Source of the DNA: Bordetella parapertussis
GTDB lineage: Bacteria > Pseudomonadota > Gammaproteobacteria > Burkholderiales > Burkholderiaceae_B
Length of the DNA stretch: 8,000 nucleotides
Direction of reading: 5' to 3'
Assembly (NCBI GenBank): GCA_943331855.1
Contig: CALQNE010000159.1
Coordinates: forward strand, 1 to 8,000
Both the position numbers and the translations under genes were made by a program. Shown here in pieces: positions 1 through 6,844 of this stretch (position 1 is its first letter; each line of letters begins with the position of its first letter). A model generated the notes under the pieces. The model was not told where the DNA came from. It did not search any database and saw only the letters and a program-made list of their open reading frames with translations.

Positions 1-126
1 CAAAGCCATTTTGCGACAGCGTTTAAAAAGAAAATTGGCTTATCGCCAAAGGCTTATCGCGAGGCGAGGGATTCGACGCTTAGTAGGAGTCATAGCACTT
101 TTAATGTTGAGCAAGCTCTTGTATAA
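1..126 (+). CDS. AraC-family transcriptional regulator, C-terminal end (partial)
   Basis: Plus-strand frame 1 is open from the window edge to a TAA at 124-126 and gives 41 residues. They begin QSHFATAFKKKIGLSPKAYR, the classic end of the second helix-turn-helix of the AraC/XylS DNA-binding domain (pattern S-H-F-x-x-x-F-K/R-x-x-x-G-x-S-P-x-x-Y-R). A tail of about 20 residues without clear features follows. The effector domain and first helix-turn-helix lie outside the window, so the ligand cannot be guessed. The gene converges on the cupin gene with 25 bases between the two stop codons, so the regulator sits at the far end of the transporter operon. Its position makes it a candidate regulator of that operon, which is inference. 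Family assignment is confident; the specific identity is unknown. Confidence 0.88.
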   Translation, partial: QSHFATAFKKKIGLSPKAYREARDSTLSRSHSTFNVEQALV

Positions 127-151
127 AAGCGCCAGACTTATAGTGTTGAGG

Positions 152-592
152 CTAGCACGGTGATGGTCGACGAGCGGGTACGACCCCCGCTGGCAATCTC
201 TTAAAGTCAGTTGATGTCCGCATGCCGCTCTCAACGCCGGCGGGCGAATACACGGCTAAAATCTTTACTGGTTCCCAACCGTTATTCATTGTCGAATGAA
301 ATGCCTTTTTAGGGATTGTGACTAAATCCCCAGCGCGGACAGTTTGATATTGTGGCTCGCCTTCAATAAATTCAATCATCATCTCGGCCTCGCCCGAAAT
401 AATAAAGATCAATTGATCTGCGTCTAGATGTTGATGACGGGCGTGCCCCTGACCCGGATCGAAATAAATCGAAACAGCGCTCAAAGACGCGACGCCCGTA
501 ACCGCTGGCTCGGATAAAATTTTGCCGACGACCCAGTCAGAAACAATTGACTCGACCTCGTGCGGACTGACAGCAACTGGTGGACAACTCAT
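152..592 (-). CDS. Small single-domain cupin protein
   Basis: A 146-residue protein with one cupin beta-barrel and no signal peptide, so cytoplasmic. Cupin motif 1 is visible around residues 47-67: H53-x-H55 supply two metal-ligand histidines, and the usual glutamate is replaced by D59 or Q60 before the closing G67. Motif 2 runs from G88 through P94 and H99 to N103, with lysine where glycine is usual after the proline. The three histidines suggest a bound divalent metal. Such small cupins can be dioxygenases, isomerases, lyases or ligand-binding proteins, and the sequence does not decide. The start is supported by an AGGAG (600-604) seven bases upstream of the ATG. It is the last gene of the minus-strand cluster, 61 bases after the GST stop; a weak 5-bp hairpin (AAACC/GGTTT, 609-623) lies in that gap. 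The C-terminal 15 residues are proline- and arginine-rich and look disordered. Confidence 0.85.
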   Translation of the reverse strand: MSCPPVAVSPHEVESIVSDWVVGKILSEPAVTGVASLSAVSIYFDPGQGHARHQHLDADQLIFIISGEAEMMIEFIEGEPQYQTVRAGDLVTIPKKAFHSTMNNGWEPVKILAVYSPAGVESGMRTSTDFKRLPAGVVPARRPSPC

Positions 593-653
593 GAAAATAC
601 TCCTGTGGAAACCAAAAGGGTTTGATATCAGTGACTCGGCGATCGTTATTTAG

Positions 654-1289
654 CTAAGCCACACGATCACGAATGATTTGTGGGACTGGTACGCTATTTT
701 TAAATGAAGGCCGAAGCTCTAGTCGGTCAGAGTAAATGGCAAGATTAGGATAGGTTTCGCGCCATGGTTTAGCGGGCCACCGTACGCTCAAGTAACGCAG
801 CAATGTTCCTGCGGCAATATCAGCCAGGGTGAAGGCGTCACCATGACAAAATTCTTTTTCGCCAATTGCTGTTGATAAATATCTAAGCGCACCATCAACT
901 TTTCGCTGTTGGCGATCAAACCAAGGTTGGCTTTGTTTGTCGAGATCGCGTGCGATTTCAAAAAACATTTGCACTAAAGCATCGCAGGCACCATCAACGA
1001 TCACCTCGAAACGTTTGACCGCCAAAATGCCATCTACATCAGTCGGAAATAAGGGGGTCGCTGGATGTTTGTACTCAATCCATTCGTTGATATATCGAGA
1101 TTCGAAAACACTCGAACCATCGGGACAAAGCAAGACAGGTAGTTTCTCTAAAGGATTGTAGAGGGGTGTCTGCGTATCTGAGTTCCAAGGCACCTCGGTG
1201 ATCAATTCGAACGGTATGCCTTTCTCTGCCAATTGAATTCTGACCTTTCGCGCATAAGGGCTTGGCGTGGCGCTGATAAGTTTATACAT
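654..1289 (-). CDS. Glutathione S-transferase family protein
   Basis: A 211-residue cytoplasmic protein, normal length for a bacterial GST. The N-terminal thioredoxin-like domain (about 1-78) opens MYKLISATPSPYARKVR; S10 in the SPYARKV motif is the likely residue that contacts the glutathione thiol. The cis-proline is P51 (KLPVL), and E63-S64 match the pair that holds the gamma-glutamyl group. The helical C-terminal domain (about 85-205) carries the GST folding motif FTLADI (153-158) with the N-capping aspartate D157. The start at 1289 is chosen because the family N-terminus begins there and AGGAG lies four bases upstream; the same frame stays open 103 codons further upstream, but only inside the ATPase gene. 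Seven bases separate it from the ATPase stop, so it is an operon member. It may conjugate, reduce or isomerise the imported compound or a product of it. GST fold is near certain; substrate and reaction are unknown. Confidence 0.9.
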   Translation of the reverse strand: MYKLISATPSPYARKVRIQLAEKGIPFELITEVPWNSDTQTPLYNPLEKLPVLLCPDGSSVFESRYINEWIEYKHPATPLFPTDVDGILAVKRFEVIVDGACDALVQMFFEIARDLDKQSQPWFDRQQRKVDGALRYLSTAIGEKEFCHGDAFTLADIAAGTLLRYLSVRWPAKPWRETYPNLAIYSDRLELRPSFKNSVPVPQIIRDRVA

Positions 1290-1293
1290 ATGT

Positions 1294-1298
1294 CTCCT
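1294..1298 (-). promoter_or_regulatory. Shine-Dalgarno of the GST gene, overlapping the ATPase stop codon
   Basis: On the minus strand the junction reads TAGGAGACATATG. TAG is the stop codon of the ATPase, AGGAG is the ribosome site, and ATG starts the GST after a four-base spacer. The arrangement fixes the GST start and suggests that ribosomes finishing the ATPase reinitiate on the GST. The coupling is inferred; the overlap is seen directly. Confidence 0.8.
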
Positions 1299-2271
1299 AT
1301 GGCTTGGGGGTGTAAAAATCTTCGGCACGATGGCATGCAACTTGATGGCCATCTGCTCGACTGATAAGCGGTGGTGCGACAGAAACACATATTGGGATTT
1401 TATGCACACAACGCGTATGAAAATGGCAGCCCGTAGGGCGGTCAATTGGATTAGGGATTTCTCCTTGTACCAAGGTGCGACGCCCGCGGCGGCGAGTTGG
1501 ATCGGGCAGAGGGGCGGCATCGAAAAGCGTATGCGTGTATGGATGCAGAGGTTGACTCCACAGCCGATGGCGGGGCGCAAGTTCAACAATGCGCCCAAGG
1601 TACATTACGGCGACACGGTCGCAGAAATGCTCAACCACCGACAGATCGTGGGAGATAAACAGATACGCGAGCCCAAGCTCTTCGCGTAAGTCAGCTAAAA
1701 GATTCAGCACCTGAGCGCGCACCGAGACATCAAGGGCCGAAACTGGCTCGTCACAGATAATCAGCTTGGGGTTCAATGCGAGCGCGCGGGCGATGCCGAT
1801 GCGCTGGCGCTGACCACCCGAAAACTCATGGGGATGCCGCTGGGCCGCCTCAGTCGGTAGGCCAACCCGCTCGAGTAACCAACTCACGCGTGCAGCGCGG
1901 GTACGCCGATCTTTCACGCCATGAACGATTAAGGGCTCTTCGATCGCTCGCCCGACGGTGCTGCGGGGATTTAAAGATGCATAGGGATCCTGGAAGATCA
2001 TCTGAATCTCACGGCGCAAGGGCTTGAGCTCTTTATCGCTGAGCTGCGCTAGGTTTTTTCCTCCAACATGGACAGTCCCTGCATCGGGTGAAAGCAATCT
2101 GATAATGGTGCGACCAAGCGTTGATTTGCCGCAGCCCGACTCCCCGACTAAACCCAAGGTTTCACCGTTAGCCAAGCTAAAGCTAACATCATCAACAGCA
2201 TGCACACGCTGCCCATCGCTCAGAGTAAAAAATTTCTTTAGACCGTCAACACGCAATAACGCATCGGTCAT
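1297..2271 (-). CDS. Dpp/Opp-type ABC importer ATPase, DppF/OppF-like
   Basis: A 324-residue ATPase, one half of the cytoplasmic motor of the importer. It shows Walker A GESGCGKST (43-51), Q-loop Q94 in IFQDP, signature FSGGQRQR (150-157), Walker B IICDEP (171-176) and switch histidine H208. The C-terminal oligopeptide/dipeptide-transporter extension has HPYTHTLF (243-250) and cysteines C282, C288, C295 and C313, a spacing matched in the partner ATPase. The YxSLNPR motif near 98-103 and the position after the other ATPase gene fit the DppF/OppF member rather than DppD/OppD. The start at 2271 is set by an ATGA overlap with the upstream stop and a full AGGAGG four bases before it; a longer in-frame start at 2385 would run into the upstream gene. 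The role in the transporter is confident; the symbol is left blank because the substrate is unknown. Confidence 0.95.
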   Translation of the reverse strand: MTDALLRVDGLKKFFTLSDGQRVHAVDDVSFSLANGETLGLVGESGCGKSTLGRTIIRLLSPDAGTVHVGGKNLAQLSDKELKPLRREIQMIFQDPYASLNPRSTVGRAIEEPLIVHGVKDRRTRAARVSWLLERVGLPTEAAQRHPHEFSGGQRQRIGIARALALNPKLIICDEPVSALDVSVRAQVLNLLADLREELGLAYLFISHDLSVVEHFCDRVAVMYLGRIVELAPRHRLWSQPLHPYTHTLFDAAPLPDPTRRRGRRTLVQGEIPNPIDRPTGCHFHTRCVHKIPICVSVAPPLISRADGHQVACHRAEDFYTPKP

Positions 2272-3329
2272 GAGGCCTCCTGAGTCGCGGAGATAAAAGA
2301 TTGAGAGGTCGCGTCGTAAAGGCGATGGCATGCCACAAAGTGTTGCGCCCCTGAATCCCTTAACCTCGGCAGCTGTTCTTGGCATGCCGGTACGGCCCAG
2401 TCGCAGCGGGGTGCAAAACGGCAGCCTTGTGGCATCGCGTGTAGTGCTGGAACTTGCCCACGAATTTCAGTCAGCCGTTTGCTACCACCGCGCGAGGCAG
2501 ACGGTGTCGCCTGAATGAGCCCTTGCGTGTAGGGGTGTTGAGGACGTTTAAACAAGTCGAATACAGAGGCCTCTTCAATTTTTTTGCCCGCATACATCAC
2601 GGCCACGCGATCAGCCACTTCTGCCACCACACCAAGATCGTGCGTGATCAGCAGAATCGACATGCCCAGGCGCTCTCGCATTTCAAGTAATAAGTCCAGA
2701 ATTTGGGCTTGCACAGTGACATCAAGAGCGGTTGTTGGTTCGTCGGCAATGAGTAGTTTTGGTTCGCAGGCAAGTGCCATCGCAATCATGACGCGTTGAC
2801 GCATGCCTCCCGACAGCTCATGTGGATATTGGCTTAATCGTTTTTGAGGCGCCGACATACGCACTAACTCAAGTAACTCACAAGCTCTTTCCATGGCTTG
2901 CTTGGGGGTTTGGCCTCGATGCGCAATCAGCGTTTCGCTGAGCTGCTCGCCGATAGTGAGCACAGGGTTTAGTGAGGTCATTGGCTCTTGAAAAATCATT
3001 CCAATGCCATTGCCACGAACTTGTTGCATCTCTTTAGTGGTGAGTCGCAACAAATCTTGCCCTTGAAATATCACTTCACCGCGCGCGATTTTTCCGGGGG
3101 GGCTCGCAATCAATTGCATGATGGAAAAAGCAGTTACAGACTTACCGCAACCTGACTCACCAACCAGAGCAACAATCTCAGCGTGACCAACCGCCAGTGA
3201 TACGCCATCAATTGCGTTGACAAGCCCGTTAGAGGTTTGGAACTGTGTACAGAGATTTTTGACTTCAAGTACAGGAACGTCCTTGTCGGGCGTTAACGAC
3301 GCAAGCGGCAAGGGCATGGTGATAGTCAT
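2268..3329 (-). CDS. Dpp/Opp-type ABC importer ATPase, DppD/OppD-like
   Basis: A 353-residue ATPase that pairs with the product of the next gene. Motifs in order: Walker A GESGCGKS (57-64), Q-loop Q114 in IFQEP, the MTSLNP element (117-122), signature LSGGMRQR (172-179), Walker B LLIADEP (192-198) and switch histidine H230 (LITHDLGVV). The C-terminal extension has HPYTQGL (265-271) and cysteines C303, C309, C316 and C334. MIFQEPMTSLNP and SGGMRQRVMIA are typical of DppD/OppD. Its ATG shares one base with the upstream permease stop (TGATG), which implies coupled translation; no strong Shine-Dalgarno is seen, consistent with coupling. An internal ATG at codon 5 is an alternative start. The first 18 residues precede the conserved domain, which begins at about VLEVKNL, so the exact start is slightly uncertain. 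Confidence 0.95.
   Translation of the reverse strand: MTITMPLPLASLTPDKDVPVLEVKNLCTQFQTSNGLVNAIDGVSLAVGHAEIVALVGESGCGKSVTAFSIMQLIASPPGKIARGEVIFQGQDLLRLTTKEMQQVRGNGIGMIFQEPMTSLNPVLTIGEQLSETLIAHRGQTPKQAMERACELLELVRMSAPQKRLSQYPHELSGGMRQRVMIAMALACEPKLLIADEPTTALDVTVQAQILDLLLEMRERLGMSILLITHDLGVVAEVADRVAVMYAGKKIEEASVFDLFKRPQHPYTQGLIQATPSASRGGSKRLTEIRGQVPALHAMPQGCRFAPRCDWAVPACQEQLPRLRDSGAQHFVACHRLYDATSQSFISATQEAS
2276..2281 (-). promoter_or_regulatory. Strong Shine-Dalgarno that sets the DppF-like ATPase start
   Basis: A full AGGAGG, lying in the last codons of the upstream ATPase gene, ends four bases before the ATG at 2271. Together with the ATGA stop/start overlap it argues for this start over the in-frame ATG at 2385. 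Confidence 0.8.
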
Positions 3330-4180
3330 CAGCGATTCTTTAGCCGTGGGTTGAGTGCATCATTCAGGCCTTCGCCAACTAGATTTAAGCCCAGTACGGT
3401 GAACATGATCGCTAGACCTGGAATGGCGGTGATGTACCAAGCCGTTCTCAAGGCATCGCGCCCAGCGCCAATAATGGTTCCCCAGCTCATGACATTGGGA
3501 TCGCCTAGCCCTAAGAAAGCGAGCCCAGCCTCTGTCAAAATGGCTGTTGCAACCATCAAAGAGCCCGTGACAATGATGGGCCCTAAGGCATTCGGAAGGA
3601 TTTGTGTGGTGATAATTCGAAAAGAACTCATCCCGATGGACACGCTTGCCGCGACAAAATCGCGCTCACGCAATGTCATAAATTCTGCACGAACTAAGCG
3701 GGCGATTGAGGGCCACGAAACGATCCCGAGAGCGAAGGTAACCGTGCTAACAGTTGGGGTCAAAATCGCCACGACCACAATCGCAAAGATAAACTGTGGA
3801 ATCGTTTGAAACAACTCGGTGATCGCCATCGCAACGCTATCGGCAACGCCACCGTAATAGCCGGCAATCGCGCCAATGGTTGTCCCGATGAGTACGGCGG
3901 CAAGCGTGGCAGAAAAGCCAACGAGTAGCGACACTCGAGAGCCATGAAACAAGCCAGCGGCTAAGTCTCTGCCCATGATGTCAGAGCCGAGTCGAAAATT
4001 GGGGTCTTGTCCTGGCCAAAGAAATGGCGTTGACACCATATCCCAAGGGTCTTCCGGAAACAACACCGAGGCTGAAGCAGCCATGAGACCGACACACATC
4101 AAGAGAAGCAGGCCAAAAACTGCCGAATAGTTTCGACAGAATCTGGTCGCGAACATACGCAGAGGGCGCTGTGCGCTCAT
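3329..4180 (-). CDS. Dpp/Opp-type ABC importer permease, DppC/OppC-like
   Basis: A 283-residue inner-membrane permease subunit, usual length for DppC. TM1 is at about 20-40, a short periplasmic loop follows, then the hallmark LGSDIMGRDLAAGLFHGSRV (64-83), which corresponds to the LGTDxLGRDxxSRxxxGxR motif of this family. About five further membrane spans cover roughly 83-109, 113-140, 143-160, 195-222 and 246-270. The cytoplasmic EAA-type coupling loop that docks on the ATPases is at about 178-201 (AASVSIGMSS, ending LPNALGP). LAFLGLG (220-226) and the C-terminal GLNLVGEGLNDALNPRL (264-280) are further family signatures. Its ATG overlaps the stop of the DppB-like gene by four bases (ATGA), and its own stop overlaps the next ATG by one base, so translation is probably coupled throughout. 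The second position of the EAA motif is serine-rich (ASVSIG), a modest departure from the common ARALG. Confidence 0.95.
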   Translation of the reverse strand: MSAQRPLRMFATRFCRNYSAVFGLLLLMCVGLMAASASVLFPEDPWDMVSTPFLWPGQDPNFRLGSDIMGRDLAAGLFHGSRVSLLVGFSATLAAVLIGTTIGAIAGYYGGVADSVAMAITELFQTIPQFIFAIVVVAILTPTVSTVTFALGIVSWPSIARLVRAEFMTLRERDFVAASVSIGMSSFRIITTQILPNALGPIIVTGSLMVATAILTEAGLAFLGLGDPNVMSWGTIIGAGRDALRTAWYITAIPGLAIMFTVLGLNLVGEGLNDALNPRLKNR

Positions 4181-5172
4181 CGGATCCGAATCCGCGGGTC
4201 GAGCTGTGCGTACGCCAGATCAACTAAGACGTTAGAGATCATCACTAAAACGGAGCACATTAATAAGATTCCAAGTAATAGATTCAAGTCGCGTTGAAAT
4301 ACTGCTTCGAAGGCAAGCCTGCCTAAGCCCGGCCAAGAAAAAACGGTTTCAACGAGAACAGAGCCCCCGAGTAACGTGCCAAACTGCACGCCAATTAAAG
4401 TGACTAAGGGCAGCAAGGCGTTGCGAAAAACATGGCGTAGGATGATGCGTCGCTCTCCTAGGCCCTTTGCGCGAGCTGTTGTGACATAGTCTTGATTGAA
4501 TACCTCAAGCATCGATGCGCGCATGACGCGCGTATATAACGCGACATAGAACAGACCGAGCGTTGTGACAGGCATCACCAAGTGATGTAAGACATCCAGA
4601 ATGTGAGCGAACCCTTGCTTGCCGCTGGCGACGGTTTGCATACCGCCCGAGGGAAACCAGCCAAGGTGCACTGAGAAAACGACAATTAACATCAGCCCTA
4701 ACCAGAACACTGGAATCGAAAAAGAAAGAATGGCAAAAACAGAGATGATGTTGTCGCGAAGGCGATTGACGCGTTGCGCAGCGAGAACCCCTAGACATGC
4801 GCCTACAACGACCGCGAGCGTGATGCCCGAAAGCATCAATAGCAAGGTTGCGGGTAGGCGATCAAGAATTAACGACAGTACAGATTGGTTATGGCGAAAC
4901 GAAAATCCTAAATCTAAGGTCATGAGTTTGACGAGATAGTGCCAAAGCTGCAGGTAAACCGGTTGATCGAGTCCAAAGCGTATGCGTAATTCTGTCAGAT
5001 ACTCAAGGCTGCTCGCGGCGGCTTCTCCGGCTAGCACCTCGGCAGCATCGCCAGGTGCTAGCTTCAATAAAATGAAGTTGCAGATGACGACCGCCAGTAA
5101 AAGTGGAATCGCTCTTAGCAGGCGCCGCCAAAGCAAACGAAGCGTTGGACTGCGCAATTTTGGTAGCTGCAT
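4177..5172 (-). CDS. Dpp/Opp-type ABC importer permease, DppB/OppB-like
   Basis: A 331-residue inner-membrane permease, partner of the DppC-like subunit. TM1 (about residues 20-38 from this start) is followed by LKLAPGD, the DppB N-terminal signature. The remaining spans cover roughly 108-133, 142-168, 194-214, 246-272 and 298-320. The EAA loop ARAKGLGERRIILRHVFRNA is at about 233-252 and is closer to consensus than that of the partner. FSWPGLGRL (278-286) and the C-terminal LDPRIR (324-329) are also diagnostic. The start is ambiguous: an in-frame TTG at 5184 directly follows the binding-protein stop (TAATTG), while the ATG at 5172 has a weak AAGCGGA just upstream. ATG is preferred for being the commoner codon, and the four extra residues would not change the fold. 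The gene lies 12 bases after the binding-protein stop and overlaps the next gene by four bases. Confidence 0.92.
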   Translation of the reverse strand: MQLPKLRSPTLRLLWRRLLRAIPLLLAVVICNFILLKLAPGDAAEVLAGEAAASSLEYLTELRIRFGLDQPVYLQLWHYLVKLMTLDLGFSFRHNQSVLSLILDRLPATLLLMLSGITLAVVVGACLGVLAAQRVNRLRDNIISVFAILSFSIPVFWLGLMLIVVFSVHLGWFPSGGMQTVASGKQGFAHILDVLHHLVMPVTTLGLFYVALYTRVMRASMLEVFNQDYVTTARAKGLGERRIILRHVFRNALLPLVTLIGVQFGTLLGGSVLVETVFSWPGLGRLAFEAVFQRDLNLLLGILLMCSVLVMISNVLVDLAYAQLDPRIRIR

Positions 5173-5184
5173 AATCCGCTTCAA

Positions 5185-6801
5185 TTATTTTTCGAAGTAA
5201 GCATCAGCGAAGTTTCCACCGATGATCCCGTCAGCACTGACTGTGTGATTTTTTAATTTCGAGCTCGAAATGGTGAGGAAGCGAGTTTCCATCAGAGGGA
5301 TCACGGGTAGATCGGTCATCGCAAGACGTTGCATGTCTAGATAGAGAGCCTTTCGTTTTACCGGATCGTTTTCTCCTTGTGCGCCTTCCAGTAGCCGATC
5401 CATTTCGGGGCTGTTATAGCCGGTGTTGTTTGTAAAGACGACACCTTTTTGAATGGCTTTTGACCAGTAAAGTCGCTGTACCCCTTGAGTGGGATCGGCA
5501 AAGGCACCGTAGTAGAGGCTAGTCGTATCAAAATCGTATTCGGTGTAGGCGCGACGAAGGAACGACGGTAGATCTTGACTGCGTAGTTCAACATCAATGC
5601 CCACGCGATTGAGTTGTTGCTTGATGAATTCTCCGGTGCGCTGATACTCAGATCCAAAGGGAATAAAGTCGTGAGTGATTTTGAACCGCATACCGTTTGC
5701 GCCAGGCTTTAAGCCTGCATCATCAAGCAGCTTTTTTGCCTTATCAATATTGAACTCATACTTGGGAAGGTCGGTTGAGTGAAAGGTCGTGACCTGCGAG
5801 GGAATTGGACTGACCGCCGGTTGACCATAACCAAGCCAAACAACTTGGGTCATCCGTGCGCGATCAATTGCATGCGCGATGGCCTGTCGTACTCGTACGT
5901 CATTAAGAGGCGGTTTGCGCAGATTGACCTCCATCAGCATGTAGGGCGACATGTAAGCGTATCCGCGCGTTTCAATACTGAGTGCGGGATTTTTCGCGAT
6001 ACGTGGCATATCGGTCAGTGGTATGGGGCTGAGCCCACCAATATGACCTTCGCCTGTTTCAAAGCTCGCTGCGCGCGCCGAGGCATCACTGATGATTCTG
6101 AACACGATACGCTGTAGGCTTGGCTTACCTGCTTGCCAGTAGTCTGCATTTTTCTCTAGCAAGATGTAGTCGCCTTTTTTCCACTCCTTGAATACGAAGG
6201 GGCCTGTTCCCATTGGTTTACTGATGTAGGGGTTGGCAGAGGGGTCTGTGCCTGCGAAGAGATGTTTAGGCACCATGGGTGACTCGTAGCTTGAGGCCAG
6301 AGCTGTCAGCATAGGAGGTGCCGGTTGGCTAAGTTTAATCACGGCAGTGAGAGGATCAGGTGTTTCGACAGCCGTGACTTTTGCGAAAGCCGAGCGCCCA
6401 CGCGGATGAACCTTTTTAAGCACCTCAAGAATTGTGTAGCTAACATCTGCCGAGGTAAATGGCTGGCCATCATGCCACTTAACGTTTGGACGGAGCTTAA
6501 AAGTATAGGTCAGCCCATCTGGGCTGATGTCCCAAGCTTGAGCCAAGAGAGGTTGCGGCTTGAGTTCGTTGTCGAGGTACAGTAAGCCTTCCATCACCTT
6601 TGAGGTCACCATCCCCATCTGTAGGGCGGTGTTGATGGCGGTTAACAAAAACGGTGGTTCGGGTGACAAGACAAATTTGAGTGTGCCGCTGTCAATGTCC
6701 GCGGCGCTTTGTGCTTGGACGGGGTACCCCAACAACGTGCCAGTCAGCAGTAGCAGCGAGGCAAGCGCGCGTTTAAAAGAATGGATAATCGTGGTCGTCA
6801 T
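5185..6801 (-). CDS. Periplasmic substrate-binding protein of a Dpp/Opp-type ABC importer (SBP_bac_5 family)
   Basis: A 538-residue protein, full length for the DppA/OppA/NikA family. A Sec signal peptide is clear: basic n-region to R11, hydrophobic core about 12-26, probable cleavage after PVQA (A30/Q31). There is no lipobox cysteine, so the mature protein should be periplasmic. The family signature spans 85-122 with key residues W90, SPDGLTYTFKL (93-103), VKWHDGQPF (107-115) and S117-A-D-V. MGTGPFVFKEW (197-207) and VRQAIAHAIDR (303-313) are also typical. In the ligand region, YGAFADPT (431-438) aligns by eye with GDNGDPD of DppA and ADYNEPT of OppA; the aspartate that binds a peptide amino terminus there is A433. 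The ligand may therefore not be an ordinary peptide. AGAGGG-like SD (AGAGGG, 6808-6813) lies six bases before the ATG, supporting this start. It is the first gene of the operon. Confidence 0.95.
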   Translation of the reverse strand: MTTTIIHSFKRALASLLLLTGTLLGYPVQAQSAADIDSGTLKFVLSPEPPFLLTAINTALQMGMVTSKVMEGLLYLDNELKPQPLLAQAWDISPDGLTYTFKLRPNVKWHDGQPFTSADVSYTILEVLKKVHPRGRSAFAKVTAVETPDPLTAVIKLSQPAPPMLTALASSYESPMVPKHLFAGTDPSANPYISKPMGTGPFVFKEWKKGDYILLEKNADYWQAGKPSLQRIVFRIISDASARAASFETGEGHIGGLSPIPLTDMPRIAKNPALSIETRGYAYMSPYMLMEVNLRKPPLNDVRVRQAIAHAIDRARMTQVVWLGYGQPAVSPIPSQVTTFHSTDLPKYEFNIDKAKKLLDDAGLKPGANGMRFKITHDFIPFGSEYQRTGEFIKQQLNRVGIDVELRSQDLPSFLRRAYTEYDFDTTSLYYGAFADPTQGVQRLYWSKAIQKGVVFTNNTGYNSPEMDRLLEGAQGENDPVKRKALYLDMQRLAMTDLPVIPLMETRFLTISSSKLKNHTVSADGIIGGNFADAYFEK

Positions 6802-6844
6802 GGGAAACCCTCTTTTCAGTACGTTGAACGCTGAACGCTAGGTT

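Noticed and set aside
111..120. GAGC-AA-GCTC stem near the AraC-type stop codon as a terminator
   Set aside because: Four base pairs around two bases, inside the coding sequence and without a T-run; not a credible terminator.
609..623. AAACC/GGTTT hairpin between GST and cupin as a terminator
   Set aside because: The stem is only five base pairs and AT-rich, with no T-run on the minus strand after it; too weak to call.
1290..1598. 103-codon in-frame extension upstream of the GST, giving a 314-residue protein
   Set aside because: It lies wholly inside the ATPase gene in another frame, has no GST-family resemblance, and the real start has a good ribosome site and the family N-terminus.
1267..1689. 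140-residue plus-strand reading frame
   Set aside because: It is antisense to the end of the ATPase and the start of the GST, and spans their junction without any family signature.
2272..2385. Longer start for the DppF-like ATPase at 2385
   Set aside because: The extra 38 residues overlap the conserved C-terminal end of the upstream ATPase gene and do not resemble the family; AGGAGG and the ATGA overlap fix the start at 2271.
3351..3809. 152-residue plus-strand reading frame
   Set aside because: It is antisense to the DppC-like permease, with low-complexity serine/threonine/proline composition and no recognisable domain, as expected for the complement of a membrane protein gene.
152..6801. 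Standard glutathione importer (gsiABCD) operon
   Set aside because: Gsi has one fused double ATPase; here two separate single ATPases are encoded. The neighbouring GST alone does not make glutathione the substrate.
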